64,000 nt of DNA from contig CANTUV010000022.1 in NCBI GenBank assembly GCA_947685225.1, forward strand, positions 7,854,501 through 7,918,500. Reading direction: 5' to 3'. Origin of the DNA: Garcia nutans (lineage: Eukaryota; Streptophyta; Magnoliopsida; Malpighiales; Euphorbiaceae). Position 1 is the stretch's first letter. The number at the start of each line of letters is the position of its first letter. A model generated the notes under the pieces. It was given only the letters and a program-made list of their open reading frames with translations. It was not told the origin of the DNA and ran no database searches. Below, in pieces: positions 48,951-58,440 of this stretch. The translations under genes and the position numbers were made by a program.

Positions 48951-50450
48951 TTATTTTGGATGATCCTTCTTATATTGCCAATCTTTGGGTAGTTTATGAG
49001 GTTCTTCTTCTTGTTCCATTATTGTTTCCATCTCATTGTGATTATCCTTCGAAACATTGTTTGTCTCATATTCTTCAAATGTACTTACATAATCATCAAG
49101 ATCACTACCTTTCATTTGATCAAGCTTGGAGGATTCATAAAAAATAACATGCATTGATTCTTCAACTACTAGTATTCTCTTATTAAATACTCTATGTTCT
49201 TTATTAGAAGGTGAATACTCTAAAAATATGCCTTCATTCGATTTGAATGAGAATTTTCTAAGATTATCGTTGGTATTCAATATGAAGCATTTTCATCCAA
49301 ATACTATAAGGTATGAAATTCTAGTTTTTCTTCCATTTCAAAGCTCATAAGAAGTTTTATTTATTAAAGGTCTTTTGTAAACACGATTTGAAATATAACA
49401 TGCCGTATTAACGGCTTCTGCCCAAATGTAAGAGGGTAAATTATACTCATTGAGCATTGTTCTAGCCATTTCTACCAATGCTCTATTTTTCCTTTCAACC
49501 ACACTATTTTGTTGTAGTATTCTAAGAGCCAAAAAATTATATAAAATACCAAGCTCATTGCAAAAATTTTCAAAATTTTCATTTTCAAATCCTTTGCCAT
49601 GGTCACTTCTAATAGGTGATAACACAACCTTTTTCATTTTGAATTCTTTTTGCAAAAATTTTGAAATGGTTGAAAGTTTTATTCTTTTTAGTTAAGAAAT
49701 TAATTTTGAGCTAAAAAATTAACCCATATAAACCTTAAGTAATCATCTATAAGCACAAATGCATACAACTTGCCTCCTAGACCAGCAACTCTATTTGGTC
49801 CAAACAAATCCAAATGAATTAGTTCTAGGGGTCTAGATGTGCTTACATTATTTTTGGTTTTAAATGAACTGTTATGTTATTTTCCAAATTGATAAGGTTC
49901 ACAAATTTTATCTTTATTGAATTTATCTTAGGGAGTTCATATGCAAGTTCTTCTTTACTAATGCATTGCAATTGATCCATACTAGCATTATTCTAGTCTT
50001 TTATGCCAAATCCAAGCATCATTACTAATGGTAATCAAACATTCAAATGCATTATTAGAATGTAAGTCAATTTTTAAGTATTGTCAATTCTAACTCCTTT
50101 GAATGCAAGTTCACCATTGGAAGAAGTAACTTTGCATCTTTTAGAGTTAAAATTTACATTATATCATTTATCACACAATTGACTCACAATAAGCAAATTA
50201 TGTTTCAAACCATCAATAAGCCATACATTATCAATCGTATTTTTGCCAAGCATGCCAATGGATCCAATACCTATGATTTTACCTTTAGCATTATTCTTAA
50301 AAGTCACATTACCTCCTTGCTTATAGGTGAAAGTTGAAAAAGTTTTGCATTACCCATCATGTGCCTTGAGCATCCACTATCCACAAGCCAAATACTTTCA
50401 TTGATAGTAGACTTCAAGCATACCTACAGCATAATTATATTTATCTTCTT
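48951..50450 (-). pseudogene. Copia protease-integrase region (broken)
   Basis: Frame 49655-49338 carries the end of the integrase core: SDHGKGFENENFENFCNELG, then QQNSVVERKNRALVEMARTM (the catalytic Glu is in the VVERKNR block) and a nearby YIWAEAVNTACYISNR. 49280-48951 is the integrase C-terminal/linker region (EGIFLEYSPSNKEHRVFNKR, and a nearby ESMHVIFYESS). From 49690 to 50450 the minus strand translates with many stops to the HHCC zinc region and the protease, recognisable from a diverged WIVDA..GT motif near 50370. No single frame is open across the region. Confidence 0.85.
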
Positions 50451-51999
50451 TTAGGTACCCAATTATACTTGGGTCCCAGGGGGTTAGTAGTTGAAGGTCC
50501 TCTAATTTGATATGAGCCTTCCTAATGTAACAAAAGGTACTTTTGTGACCAAACTTCATGCAAAAACGGTATCAATATAATATTTTATGTTTGTACACTT
50601 TTTTATTGAAATTCAATGAATCATGTGCAAAATTTCAAGTGTGTGTTGAGTGAAATTATTTTGTGCATTCTTGTGTCTATGTTGATGCCTTGTATACATG
50701 TATACATGGTTTGCTTATGGAACTTTAGTTCTAGAGCCTTGTGAACCCAATATAATTCTTTTAGGATTTTTAGATTTGGTGTGTGCATTTGTTTTCTTTA
50801 CAACTTCAACACTAGAGGTTTGAGTTATGTAGGCTTTGACAAATGTTAGTGTATTAGATATAGTGATAGATGAGCTATTGAACCCTAAATAATATTTTAA
50901 AGAGGGTGACCTTTGATTACTAATCATAGTATCTAAGGCTTCTTTTCCTTTATGAAATTTTGATATAGAGTTCTTAAGTTCACTTATTTATTTTTTCAAA
51001 ATATCATTTTCTTTAAAAATGTTCTCTAGGTTAGATGAATTTTTTGACATCTCATTCATATACTTTAACAATTGTTCATTTGAATTCTTTAATTCTAAAG
51101 TAGATTTTTTTTAGTTACAAAGTCATTTTCTAGCTTAGAGCATTTGTCTTTATAAAATTTCATTTTAGAGAAATATATTTCTACTCTAAGTTTCATATGC
51201 ACAATTAGATCACTATCATCTAAGACATTATTGACATTATCATTATATGCATTCAAATTCAAGGATTGAGTATCTACCTCATTGGTGTGATCATTATCCC
51301 TAATAGCCATGAGACATAAATTTATAATTCCTTGCTCTTCTTCCTCTTCTTCTTCACTTGAGGAATCATCACCCCATGTGATTTTGAGTGATTTCTTCTT
51401 TTTCTTATCCCACTACTTCTTGTTTTTTAATTTGAAGTAATCCAATTTGATGTGACCTGTTTTGCCACATTCATAGCATTTTACTTTATTCTTTTTCTCT
51501 TTATCTTTGAAGGAGGATTTAAGAAATATACCTTTGTTGGCTTGAAGTCTTCTCTTTATCTTCCAATCACTTATTCTTTTAGATAGCATAGCCATTTCTT
51601 CATCATCATCACTCTCTTCATCACTTGAGCAATTAACATCTTTAATGGCTTTGAGAGCAATTGCTTTCCTCTTGTCTTTCTCACCTTGGTCATCTTTCTT
51701 TTCGGTATGTGATTCAAAGGTGAGTAGTTTTCCCACAAGTTCATTAATTCTCAAGGAGCTAAAGTCATGAGCTTCTTCAATTGAAGAAACCTTTGACTCA
51801 AAACTCTTCTTGGCTCTAAGTGCCCTCAATATCTTGCTATTGATATCACTTTGGTCATAGACCTTGCCATGTTTCTTTAGGTCGTTTACAATAACAAGCA
51901 ATCAATTTGTCATGTTAACAATGTTTTCGTTAGGCTTCATCTTGAATAGCCCATACTCATGCACAAGCATTTAGGTCTTGGTGAACCTCACTTGAGTAG
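50451..51999 (-). pseudogene. Copia gag, C-terminal part with zinc knuckle (broken)
   Basis: Frame 51901-51413 (162 codons) starts within the gag polypeptide domain (ILRALRAKKSFESKVSSIEE, then LRINELVGKLLTFE). It contains an acidic-basic linker and ends with the zinc knuckle KCYECGKTGHIKLD, in which the last Cys of CX2CX4HX4C is Asp. Frames 51310-51095 and 50927-50715 are later parts of the polyprotein: a Glu/Lys-rich coiled-coil-like piece (KMKFYKDKCSKLENDF) and an Asn/Ser-rich piece. The gag N-terminus lies beyond the nested element, at 55590-56030. Confidence 0.85.
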
Positions 52000-52739
52000 T
52001 GTAGACTCTTAAATTTGGGTCGGTTTAAATTTAAGAAGCCTATCTTGGTCCGTTATAATTTTAAAGAGTCTAAACCTAATTTAAAAGCTTGAAATTAAAC
52101 TGGTCCAATTCATAAAAGCCCAAATTAAATTTGTGAAACAAGTTTGATCCAAAAATTAAATAGTTTGAATTCGGTTTGAGTCAGAGTAGGTCGCTCATGT
52201 CGATTTGGAGTGTCTAAGAACCTGCATTGGTTTGAGCCTACACAGGGGGCAAAACTTATCATTGTCAATTTTTGAATTTATATAAAAAATATTTTTAGAC
52301 TCACCTTTAATATTTTGCCATGCAGGAGGTAAAGCGAGGGTATGATGGCCAAAAATAACTGAATAGCCGAATTTTCTGCAAAATTGCAAAGTGAAGAATC
52401 CATTTAAGAATGGAACAAGAAGAAAATCAAAACTCTCAAATGAATAAAGATACACAAGATAAAAGATCAGGATAAAGGTCCAAGATAAATATCACATCAA
52501 TCCAGCTAGAAGAGCTGAAGTTGAGGCAAGACAAAGGCCCATCCCCAAGAATAAAGAGTTAAGATGAAGATTCATTTCTGTCAAGGCATACATTTTCAAA
52601 TGGATTTGTTGAAGCATCCACTACCTAACCTATATTGGATTTGTTGAAGTATCCCAACAGCATAATCTCTAGCCTATATTTGATTTGTTAAAGTATCCTA
52701 ATGGCATAGCTTTCCTTTATATGTTAAAATATCTAAGTT

Positions 52740-53100
52740 CGTTTCTAGTGAGATATTAGAGTCGCTCACTATCCTACCAAGATATTAGAGTCACTTGGTG
52801 GTTGTCATCGGGATATTAGAGTCGCACAATGACTGTTTTGACTCACCAAGATATTAGAATTGCTTGGTGATTTTATCGAGATATTAGATTTTCTCGATAG
52901 ACCCATTGTAATATTAGAGTTTTCCAATGACCCGTTGAGATATGAGACTTGCTCAACAGTTTTATTGCTTGGTCATTAGGATATTAGAGTTGCCTTATGA
53001 ACCCATTGGGATAATAGAGTTGCTCATTGACCCGTTGAGATATTAGAGTCGCTTGGTGGATTTTATTGGGATATTAGAGTCGTCCAATAATCCATTGAAG
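52740..53100. repeat. 'gatattagagtcgctt' minisatellite in the family A internal region
   Basis: About a dozen units of the form 'ttgggatattagagtcgctcattgacccg', with a period of about 30-36 bases, directly followed by the next minisatellite. No coding potential. Confidence 0.9.
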
Positions 53101-53530
53101 TATCAAATCAATCTCGGGTCCAGAACCCAAATCCAGTCTCGGGTCCAAAACCCAAATCTAATCTTGGGTCTAGAACCCGAACTATTTTTAAGTCTAGAAC
53201 TCAATCCGGGTCTAGAATCCAAATTCAGTCTTGGGTTCTCAAGACCAGAACCCAAATCTAGTATAGGGTCAAAAACCCAAACCAATCTTGGATCCAGAAT
53301 CCAAACTATTTTTGAGTCCATAACTCAATCCAGGTCTAGAATCTAAACCAATCTTAGGTTTAAAACCCAAATTATTTTCGAGTCCAGAACTTAATTCGGG
53401 TCCAGAACCTAATCCAGTTTTGGGTCCAGAACCCAAATCCAATCTCGGGTGAAGAAACTAATCCAATCTTGGGTCCAAAACCCAAAATCCAATTCTTGGG
53501 TCTAGAACCCATTCTTGCCTAAAATCAGTT
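53100..53530. repeat. 'gggtccagaacccaaatc' minisatellite before the 3' LTR
   Basis: About 17 units of 'tctcgggtccagaacccaaatccaa' with a period of about 24-26 bases. Each unit contains the short inverted pair 'gggtc..gaaccc'. Related single units precede LTR copy 1 at the left edge (about 8-50). It ends about 65 bases before the 3' LTR. Confidence 0.9.
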
Positions 53531-53595
53531 CAAAAGTCATGTTGTTTTTTGCTCTCTTCTACTAAAGTCTCAGATAGCAAATGCAAGAGGCAACC

Positions 53596-55589
53596 TATAG
53601 ACCCTTAAATTTGGGCCTGTTTAAATTTAAGAAGCTTATCTTGGTCCATTATAATTTTAAAGAGCCTAAGCCTAATTTAAAAGTTTGAAATTAAACTGAT
53701 CCAATTCATAAAAACCCAAATTAAATTTCTGAAACGGGTTTGGTCCGAAAATTAAATAGTTGGATTCGATTTGAGTCGGAGTGGGTCCAAGTCAACATGA
53801 GCATTGCTCATGTCAATTTGGACACTCCAAGTCGACATGAGCAATGGCTTATGTCAATTTGGAGATCCATGTCGATTTGGACACTCCAAATCGATATGAA
53901 TCCAAATTTGAAAAGAATTTAGCCGATTTAAGAATCCTAATTTTGTTTTACTTTGGGACCAGGAACCTTAATTGCCACATTATAAATAAACGGGGCTTAA
54001 ATAATAGAATGGGACTTTGACAGCTAAGTTATCATGGACACAATAACAAAAATAAAAATAAAATTCAACTAGAGGCAGTAGCAACATTAAAAGGGCAATT
54101 CACAATCAACACTGAGCAATTAACAGACCTTGCTCAACCAAAATTCTAGATTGGTGCAAACAGTAGCTTGGATCAATATATTTAATTTGGTAGAGCCTCC
54201 AATGTAGGTTTTTTTTTTCCTAAATTCTTTAAAATTATAGCAAGTTCCATTTATTAATATCATGAAATTTATATTTACTGTGGTTTTGCTTAAATATGTC
54301 CAGCAACCTTTGTTTGATAATGCCATCAATTTACATCTACTGTATCTCCATTTAAATTCGTATAGTAGCAATTTATCTCATGCAATATTTATCTAAATTA
54401 AATATCCAGTGGCCCAAGTTTATTAACATAATCACAGTAGCCAAATACCATTACACCCTAAAACCCTAATCTCCAAACCTCGATCCTCAAAAAACCCTAA
54501 ATTTCTAAAACCTAATCCTTAAAACCTTAATCTTAATCTATAAAACCAAAACCTAATCCTTAAAACCTTAATCCTAATCTTCAAAACCAAAACCTAATTC
54601 GTAAAACCTTAATCCCAAATACCTAACCCTAATATGTACCCAAAATCCAAAAACCCTAGTTCCCTATTTGCTAAAACTAAAACCCTAATTCCCTAATTAT
54701 TAACCTAAAAACCCCATTTTTTTAATCTATAAAATCCTAATTCCCAAATCAAAATTGAAAAACCCTAATTTTCTTAAAAACCTTAATCTTATTTACTAAA
54801 CCCTAAAACCATGATTTAAACCCCATAAACCCTACGTTTAACATATAAACCCTAATTTTGTATACCTTATGATCTACTTAAGATTAAAATTTAAATTTAA
54901 TGGTTTAATTTATCGTTATACACTTATGATGGATGATTTATTTTATTTAATTTGCTTTTGATTATTGTGAATATTTGAATGGTTTAATTTATTTGGTTAA
55001 CCATTTGAATATTGATTACTTTAATTTCAAAGATGTAAGAGGCATGTTTTCACTTTATGGGTGCCTTAATTTTTTGATTATATAATTTAAAATTTAAGGA
55101 TTTTGAATCAATGTAAGAGGCATTTTTTCACCTGTGGTGGGTGTCCTATTTTATTTATTTTGTTTTCTTTTTGCACATTGGAAATTATAAGGGCATGTTT
55201 CCATCTTGTGTGGGTGCCATTTTATTTGGTTTGCTTTAATAAGATAATGGATGTTTATTTCTTCTAAATTATATGTAATGTGGATAATATGATAGTAATA
55301 AAGAATTCAATAATATTTAGACTTGAAAAGACGACCAGTTCTAATAAACTGGGTGCTATGGGGTGTTGGGTCATTCTCGCCTTCCCACATATACCCAACT
55401 TTCTGAACCCATAGGGATTCGTTAGGAATCGAGTCATCCAGCCCTTTCTTTTCTTTCCCAGCCTGTCTAGGTGGCACGACTCCATTTTCTCTAGATTTAG
55501 GCCCGTATTCTCTAAGACCCTGAGCCTAACAGTGTAGAAGTCGCAAGAACCATTCCACATGAGAGTGGAGATGAAAATCTCCGCTCACA
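53596..55589 (+). mobile_element. 3' LTR of the nested family A element (LTR copy 3)
   Basis: It is 1994 bp, starts TATAGACCCTTAAATTTGGG and ends TCTCCGCTCACA. It has the family landmarks 'gcctaatttaaaa', 'gagcctaacagtgtagaagtcg' and the repeated 'gggcatgtttccat...gggtg' units at about 55030-55240. It carries two copy-specific expansions: 'gtcgacatgagcaatgg' palindromic units at about 53780-53900 and the 'aaaccctaat' array at 54440-54860. Confidence 0.85.
54440..54860 (+). repeat. Degenerate telomere-like (AAACCCTAAT)n array inside LTR copy 3
   Basis: About 420 bases dominated by 'aaaccctaat', 'aaaacctaatcctt' and 'aaaaccttaatc' units, a decayed relative of the plant telomere repeat CCCTAAA. 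The other two family LTRs have only one or two such units at the corresponding place (about 863-885 and 47402-47412). It is therefore an LTR-internal expansion, not an old chromosome end. Confidence 0.8.
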
Positions 55590-56031
55590 AGTATTACCCT
55601 CATGATAGTTTTTAAGAGTTTTTCAAATACTATATGCAAAAGTAAGGTGTTGAACTCTTCCACCTTCTTCTCTTGATATTGAATTCTTCAAGATAGAGGT
55701 TGCCCTAATGTTCTTGTAATGAGCTCTTAATTTGTCATTTGGCCATTGTGCTCTTGAAAGAGGAACTTGGACACCATTAACTTCATGAGTATGAGGTTTT
55801 CACTCATTTTACATATATTTTCAAAGCTCAATGCTTTCACTATCAAGGAACAAATATGTCTTATATGTTTAATAAGAGTAATCAGTTCCATCGAAGTAGT
55901 GTCTAAGATAGAAATTTAGATTTCCATGTGAAGAGGCTATGGAGTTGGAAGTAGAAGTTGATGTAGAGGTGTTTATGGGAGTGGTTGACATTATGGATCA
56001 AATTTCACAATTAAGCTTCTTGAAATTTAGA
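55590..56031 (-). pseudogene. Copia gag N-terminal part and leader (broken)
   Basis: On the minus strand, downstream of the primer site, the sequence translates from a Met near 55995 (STSTSTSNSI) into a gag-like domain with stops (NGVQVPLSRAQWPNDKLRAH and a nearby SISREEGGRVQHLTF). The nested family A element at 52000-55589 separates it from the rest of gag. Confidence 0.65.
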
Positions 56032-56044
56032 GGCTCTGATACCA
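56032..56044 (-). other. Primer-binding site, tRNA-Met type (large copia element)
   Basis: The minus strand reads TGGTATCAGAGCC, the standard initiator tRNA-Met primer site of plant copia elements. It lies two bases inside the 5' LTR end at 56047. Confidence 0.92.
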
Positions 56045-56046
56045 TA

Positions 56047-57414
56047 TGTTGTCCTAAGATGGTAACCAAGGGGGGTGAATTGGTTATTTTGAGTAGTGAT
56101 GATAAATTTAAAATTTAAAACAACAAGAAGATTAAGATGAAGATGAAGTAGAGTAGAGAAGAACAAACATAAAGAGTTTCTAGTGATTCAGATTACCTCA
56201 ATCCTACATCTAATTCCTTAACAACTTGTTAAGGTTCTACTAATCTTGAGCTTTTACAAGCTTAACTCTAACTTGGTGTTTTCACAAGCTCTCACCAAAC
56301 TTTTACAAGATTTGAGTATCTTTCTCATAATCCAACAAGAGTTTTTCCAATGCTCACTCTAAAACCTAAGTTTTTCAAAGCTCACACTCAAATTTATAAT
56401 GGTATTTAATGCTCACACCCAACACTCAATGAATACAAGTATAAATTTTGATGCAAGGAAATGAAAGATATTTTTCTTAGCCATTACAATCACAATCTCT
56501 TTCAAAAATGAAGTTTCTTGCAGTATTTATATCCTTCAAGTTTTCAACTAGCCATTAGAGATAGGGGCCAACATGTTTAATTCTTGTCTCCTACTTTAAT
56601 TATTGTCTGGAGCAACTTCATGGTTGGACTGCAATTAGTCCGGTCAGGCTTGTCCTTTTTCTGACAAAAGTTATTCAACGGCTAGTACATGTGGTATCCA
56701 ATAATTAATTGGATAAGTAACAGTTATATTTATTGAATCTCGTTTCACTCAAAATGTCTGTAGTACGATCAAACTTCTCGTGGTATGTTGAGATTTTGGA
56801 AGTATCAGTGATTGTGAACACTACTGAAACTTTATTAGATTTTTAGCTCTAGCTCGATTCGGTTGGACTGCATTAGGTTCGGTCAGTCCAAGTGTAATAT
56901 GATGAAACTTTTGGAGTACTAGGGACCGTGAATACTACTGTAACTTTATTGGATTTTTGACTCTAGATCAGTCCAGTCATGACAGATAGACCATTCATAA
57001 TGTGGGAGTGACACTGAGTGTGAGACTTACTGGATCATTTGGCTCGAGCTCGGTCAGGTCAACTCATGCTTTGTCCGCTCACTGGTTCTTCATCCAATCA
57101 TACCATACTTTAGTCCGGTCAACTCAGTTTTGGAATGTTTGTGCTCTTGTCACATTGTTCGTGGAACACTCGTTAGCTTCGTATAGGTGTGGTTAGACTA
57201 GCTTCTGGTTCATCAGCTCGATAAAGATATTGTCATGCTAGAGCTCGATATGACCTTCTTCTCTTGAGCCTAGTCGGCCTAGCTCCTGGTCCGGTCGGGC
57301 TCTTTAAGGTTTCTACAAAAATTAAAGTCCTGCAAAATGTAACTTGATACAAATATTAGTCATATTCAACTTGGTTACCTAAGATCAAAATAGAAACCAA
57401 TTGTTTGGCTAACA
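56047..57414 (-). mobile_element. 5' LTR of the large copia element
   Basis: It is 1368 bp, starting TGTTAGCCAAACAATTGG and ending CTTAGGACAACA on the minus strand, directly followed by the primer site. It matches the 3' LTR at 41954-43463 along its length with many substitutions and a few indels. Several repeated 'cggtccg / ggtcggtccaag' units are present in both LTRs. Confidence 0.92.
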
Positions 57415-58440
57415 ATATTCACGTGGAAAGTTTTTTTTTTAAAGAGGATTAAGAGTTAAACTAGGACTATCATATTCTATTTGATATTGATAATAATTAG
57501 TAATTATCTAATAATATAAATTAAAAATTTTTAGATATTAAAGTAAAATATTTTTATGAAGATTCAAATTAAATTTTATAAATTATTAAATTTATTATTT
57601 ATTAAAATAAATAAATAATTAATATATATACATATATATTATACTAAATAGGCTATCGTCGACATAATTTTGTGCAATGTGCCTTACTCTCATTTTGTCT
57701 CTATTTTATTTTTAAATATTAAATTTATTATTTATTAGAATAAATAAAAAATTAATTATTATAAATATTTATTTAGAGAGTTCAAATAAGATTAAAATTT
57801 CAAATAGAATTAAAAAATCTTATTTGATATTGATAATAATTAGTCAAATTAAAGTTTGTAAAATATTAAATTTATTATTTATTAGAATAGATAATTAATT
57901 AATTATTATAAATATTTATTTAAAATAATAATTAGTTATTATCTAATAATATAAATTAATTTTTTAGCTATTAAATTAAAAATGTCTATATCAGGCTTCA
58001 AATTAAATTTTGTAGAATGTTAAATTTATTATTTATTAAAATAAATAAATAAATAATTATTATAGATATTATTTATCTTAAATTTCAAATGATTTTTAAA
58101 ATAGTAAATTTATTATTTATTATAATAAATAAATAATTAATTATTATAAATATTTATTTGAAGTGTTCAAATAGAATTAGAGAGTTCAAATAAAATTAAA
58201 AAAAATTATAAGCAGTAATAACCTAAGAAGTACAAGTCCATGTATTTTTGGAGCACATATAAAGTAGCCATTCTAATATATTTGATATTAATAACAATTA
58301 GTTAAATTAATTTTTTTTTAAAATATTAAATTATTTATTTATTAAAATAAATAAATAATTAGTTATTTTAGATATTTATATAGAGAGTTCAAATAAAATT
58401 AAAAAATCATAGGCATTTATAATATAAAGAGTGCAACTCT
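57415..58440. repeat. AT-rich repeat array, right half, split by the copia element
   Basis: A unit of roughly 130-230 bases recurs about five times with indels. Its landmarks are 'ttgatattgataataattag', 'attaaatttattatttatta', 'aataaataaataattaat', 'ttataaatatttatttaga' and 'gagttcaaat'. The same landmarks occur left of the copia element at 41530-41953. No coding sequence. Confidence 0.7.

Larger units (their letters stand above)
52000..55589 (+). mobile_element. Family A LTR retrotransposon, 5'-truncated, nested in copia gag
   Basis: The element is about 3.6 kb. Flanks AGTAG (51995-51999) and AGTAT (55590-55594) match in four of five bases. It opens with only about 200 bases of LTR (TGTAGACTCTTAAATTTGGG; this part is nearly identical to 53596-53800), then non-coding internal sequence, two minisatellites (52740-53100 and 53100-53530), and a complete 3' LTR (53596-55589). 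Most of the 5' LTR, and probably much of the internal region, has been deleted. No gag or pol is encoded, so it is either a non-autonomous element or an internal deletion derivative. Confidence 0.8.
41954..57414 (-). mobile_element. Large Ty1/copia element (Sirevirus-like), interrupted by nested insertions
   Basis: The element reads right to left: 5' LTR 56047-57414, tRNA-Met primer site 56032-56044, gag, protease, integrase, reverse transcriptase, RNase H, an extra ORF (43809-44811), and 3' LTR 41954-43463. The flanks TTATT (41949-41953) and ATATT (57415-57419) match in four of five bases, as expected for an aged target duplication. Three later insertions lie within it: 46284-48166, 52000-55589 and a MITE at 45515-45678. 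Subtracting them leaves about 9.8 kb, in the size range of Sireviruses, which also carry an ORF downstream of pol. Every coding block has stops or frameshifts, so it is dead. Confidence 0.9.

Noticed and set aside
53053..53346. 97-codon repetitive open frame and its antisense partner
   Set aside because: They are translations of the 'gggtccagaaccc' minisatellite in a retroelement with no coding capacity here.
52740..53530. CRISPR-like array of regular repeats
   Set aside because: Repeats are directly abutting or separated by similar sequence, with no unique spacers, and they lie in a plant retroelement.
54440..54860. Interstitial telomere or old chromosome-fusion site
   Set aside because: Units are degenerate, and the array is bounded on both sides by sequence shared with other family A LTRs, so it is internal to an LTR.
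57002..57196. 64-codon open frame within the copia 5' LTR
   Set aside because: It is antisense to the element and not kept in the paired 3' LTR at 41954-43463.
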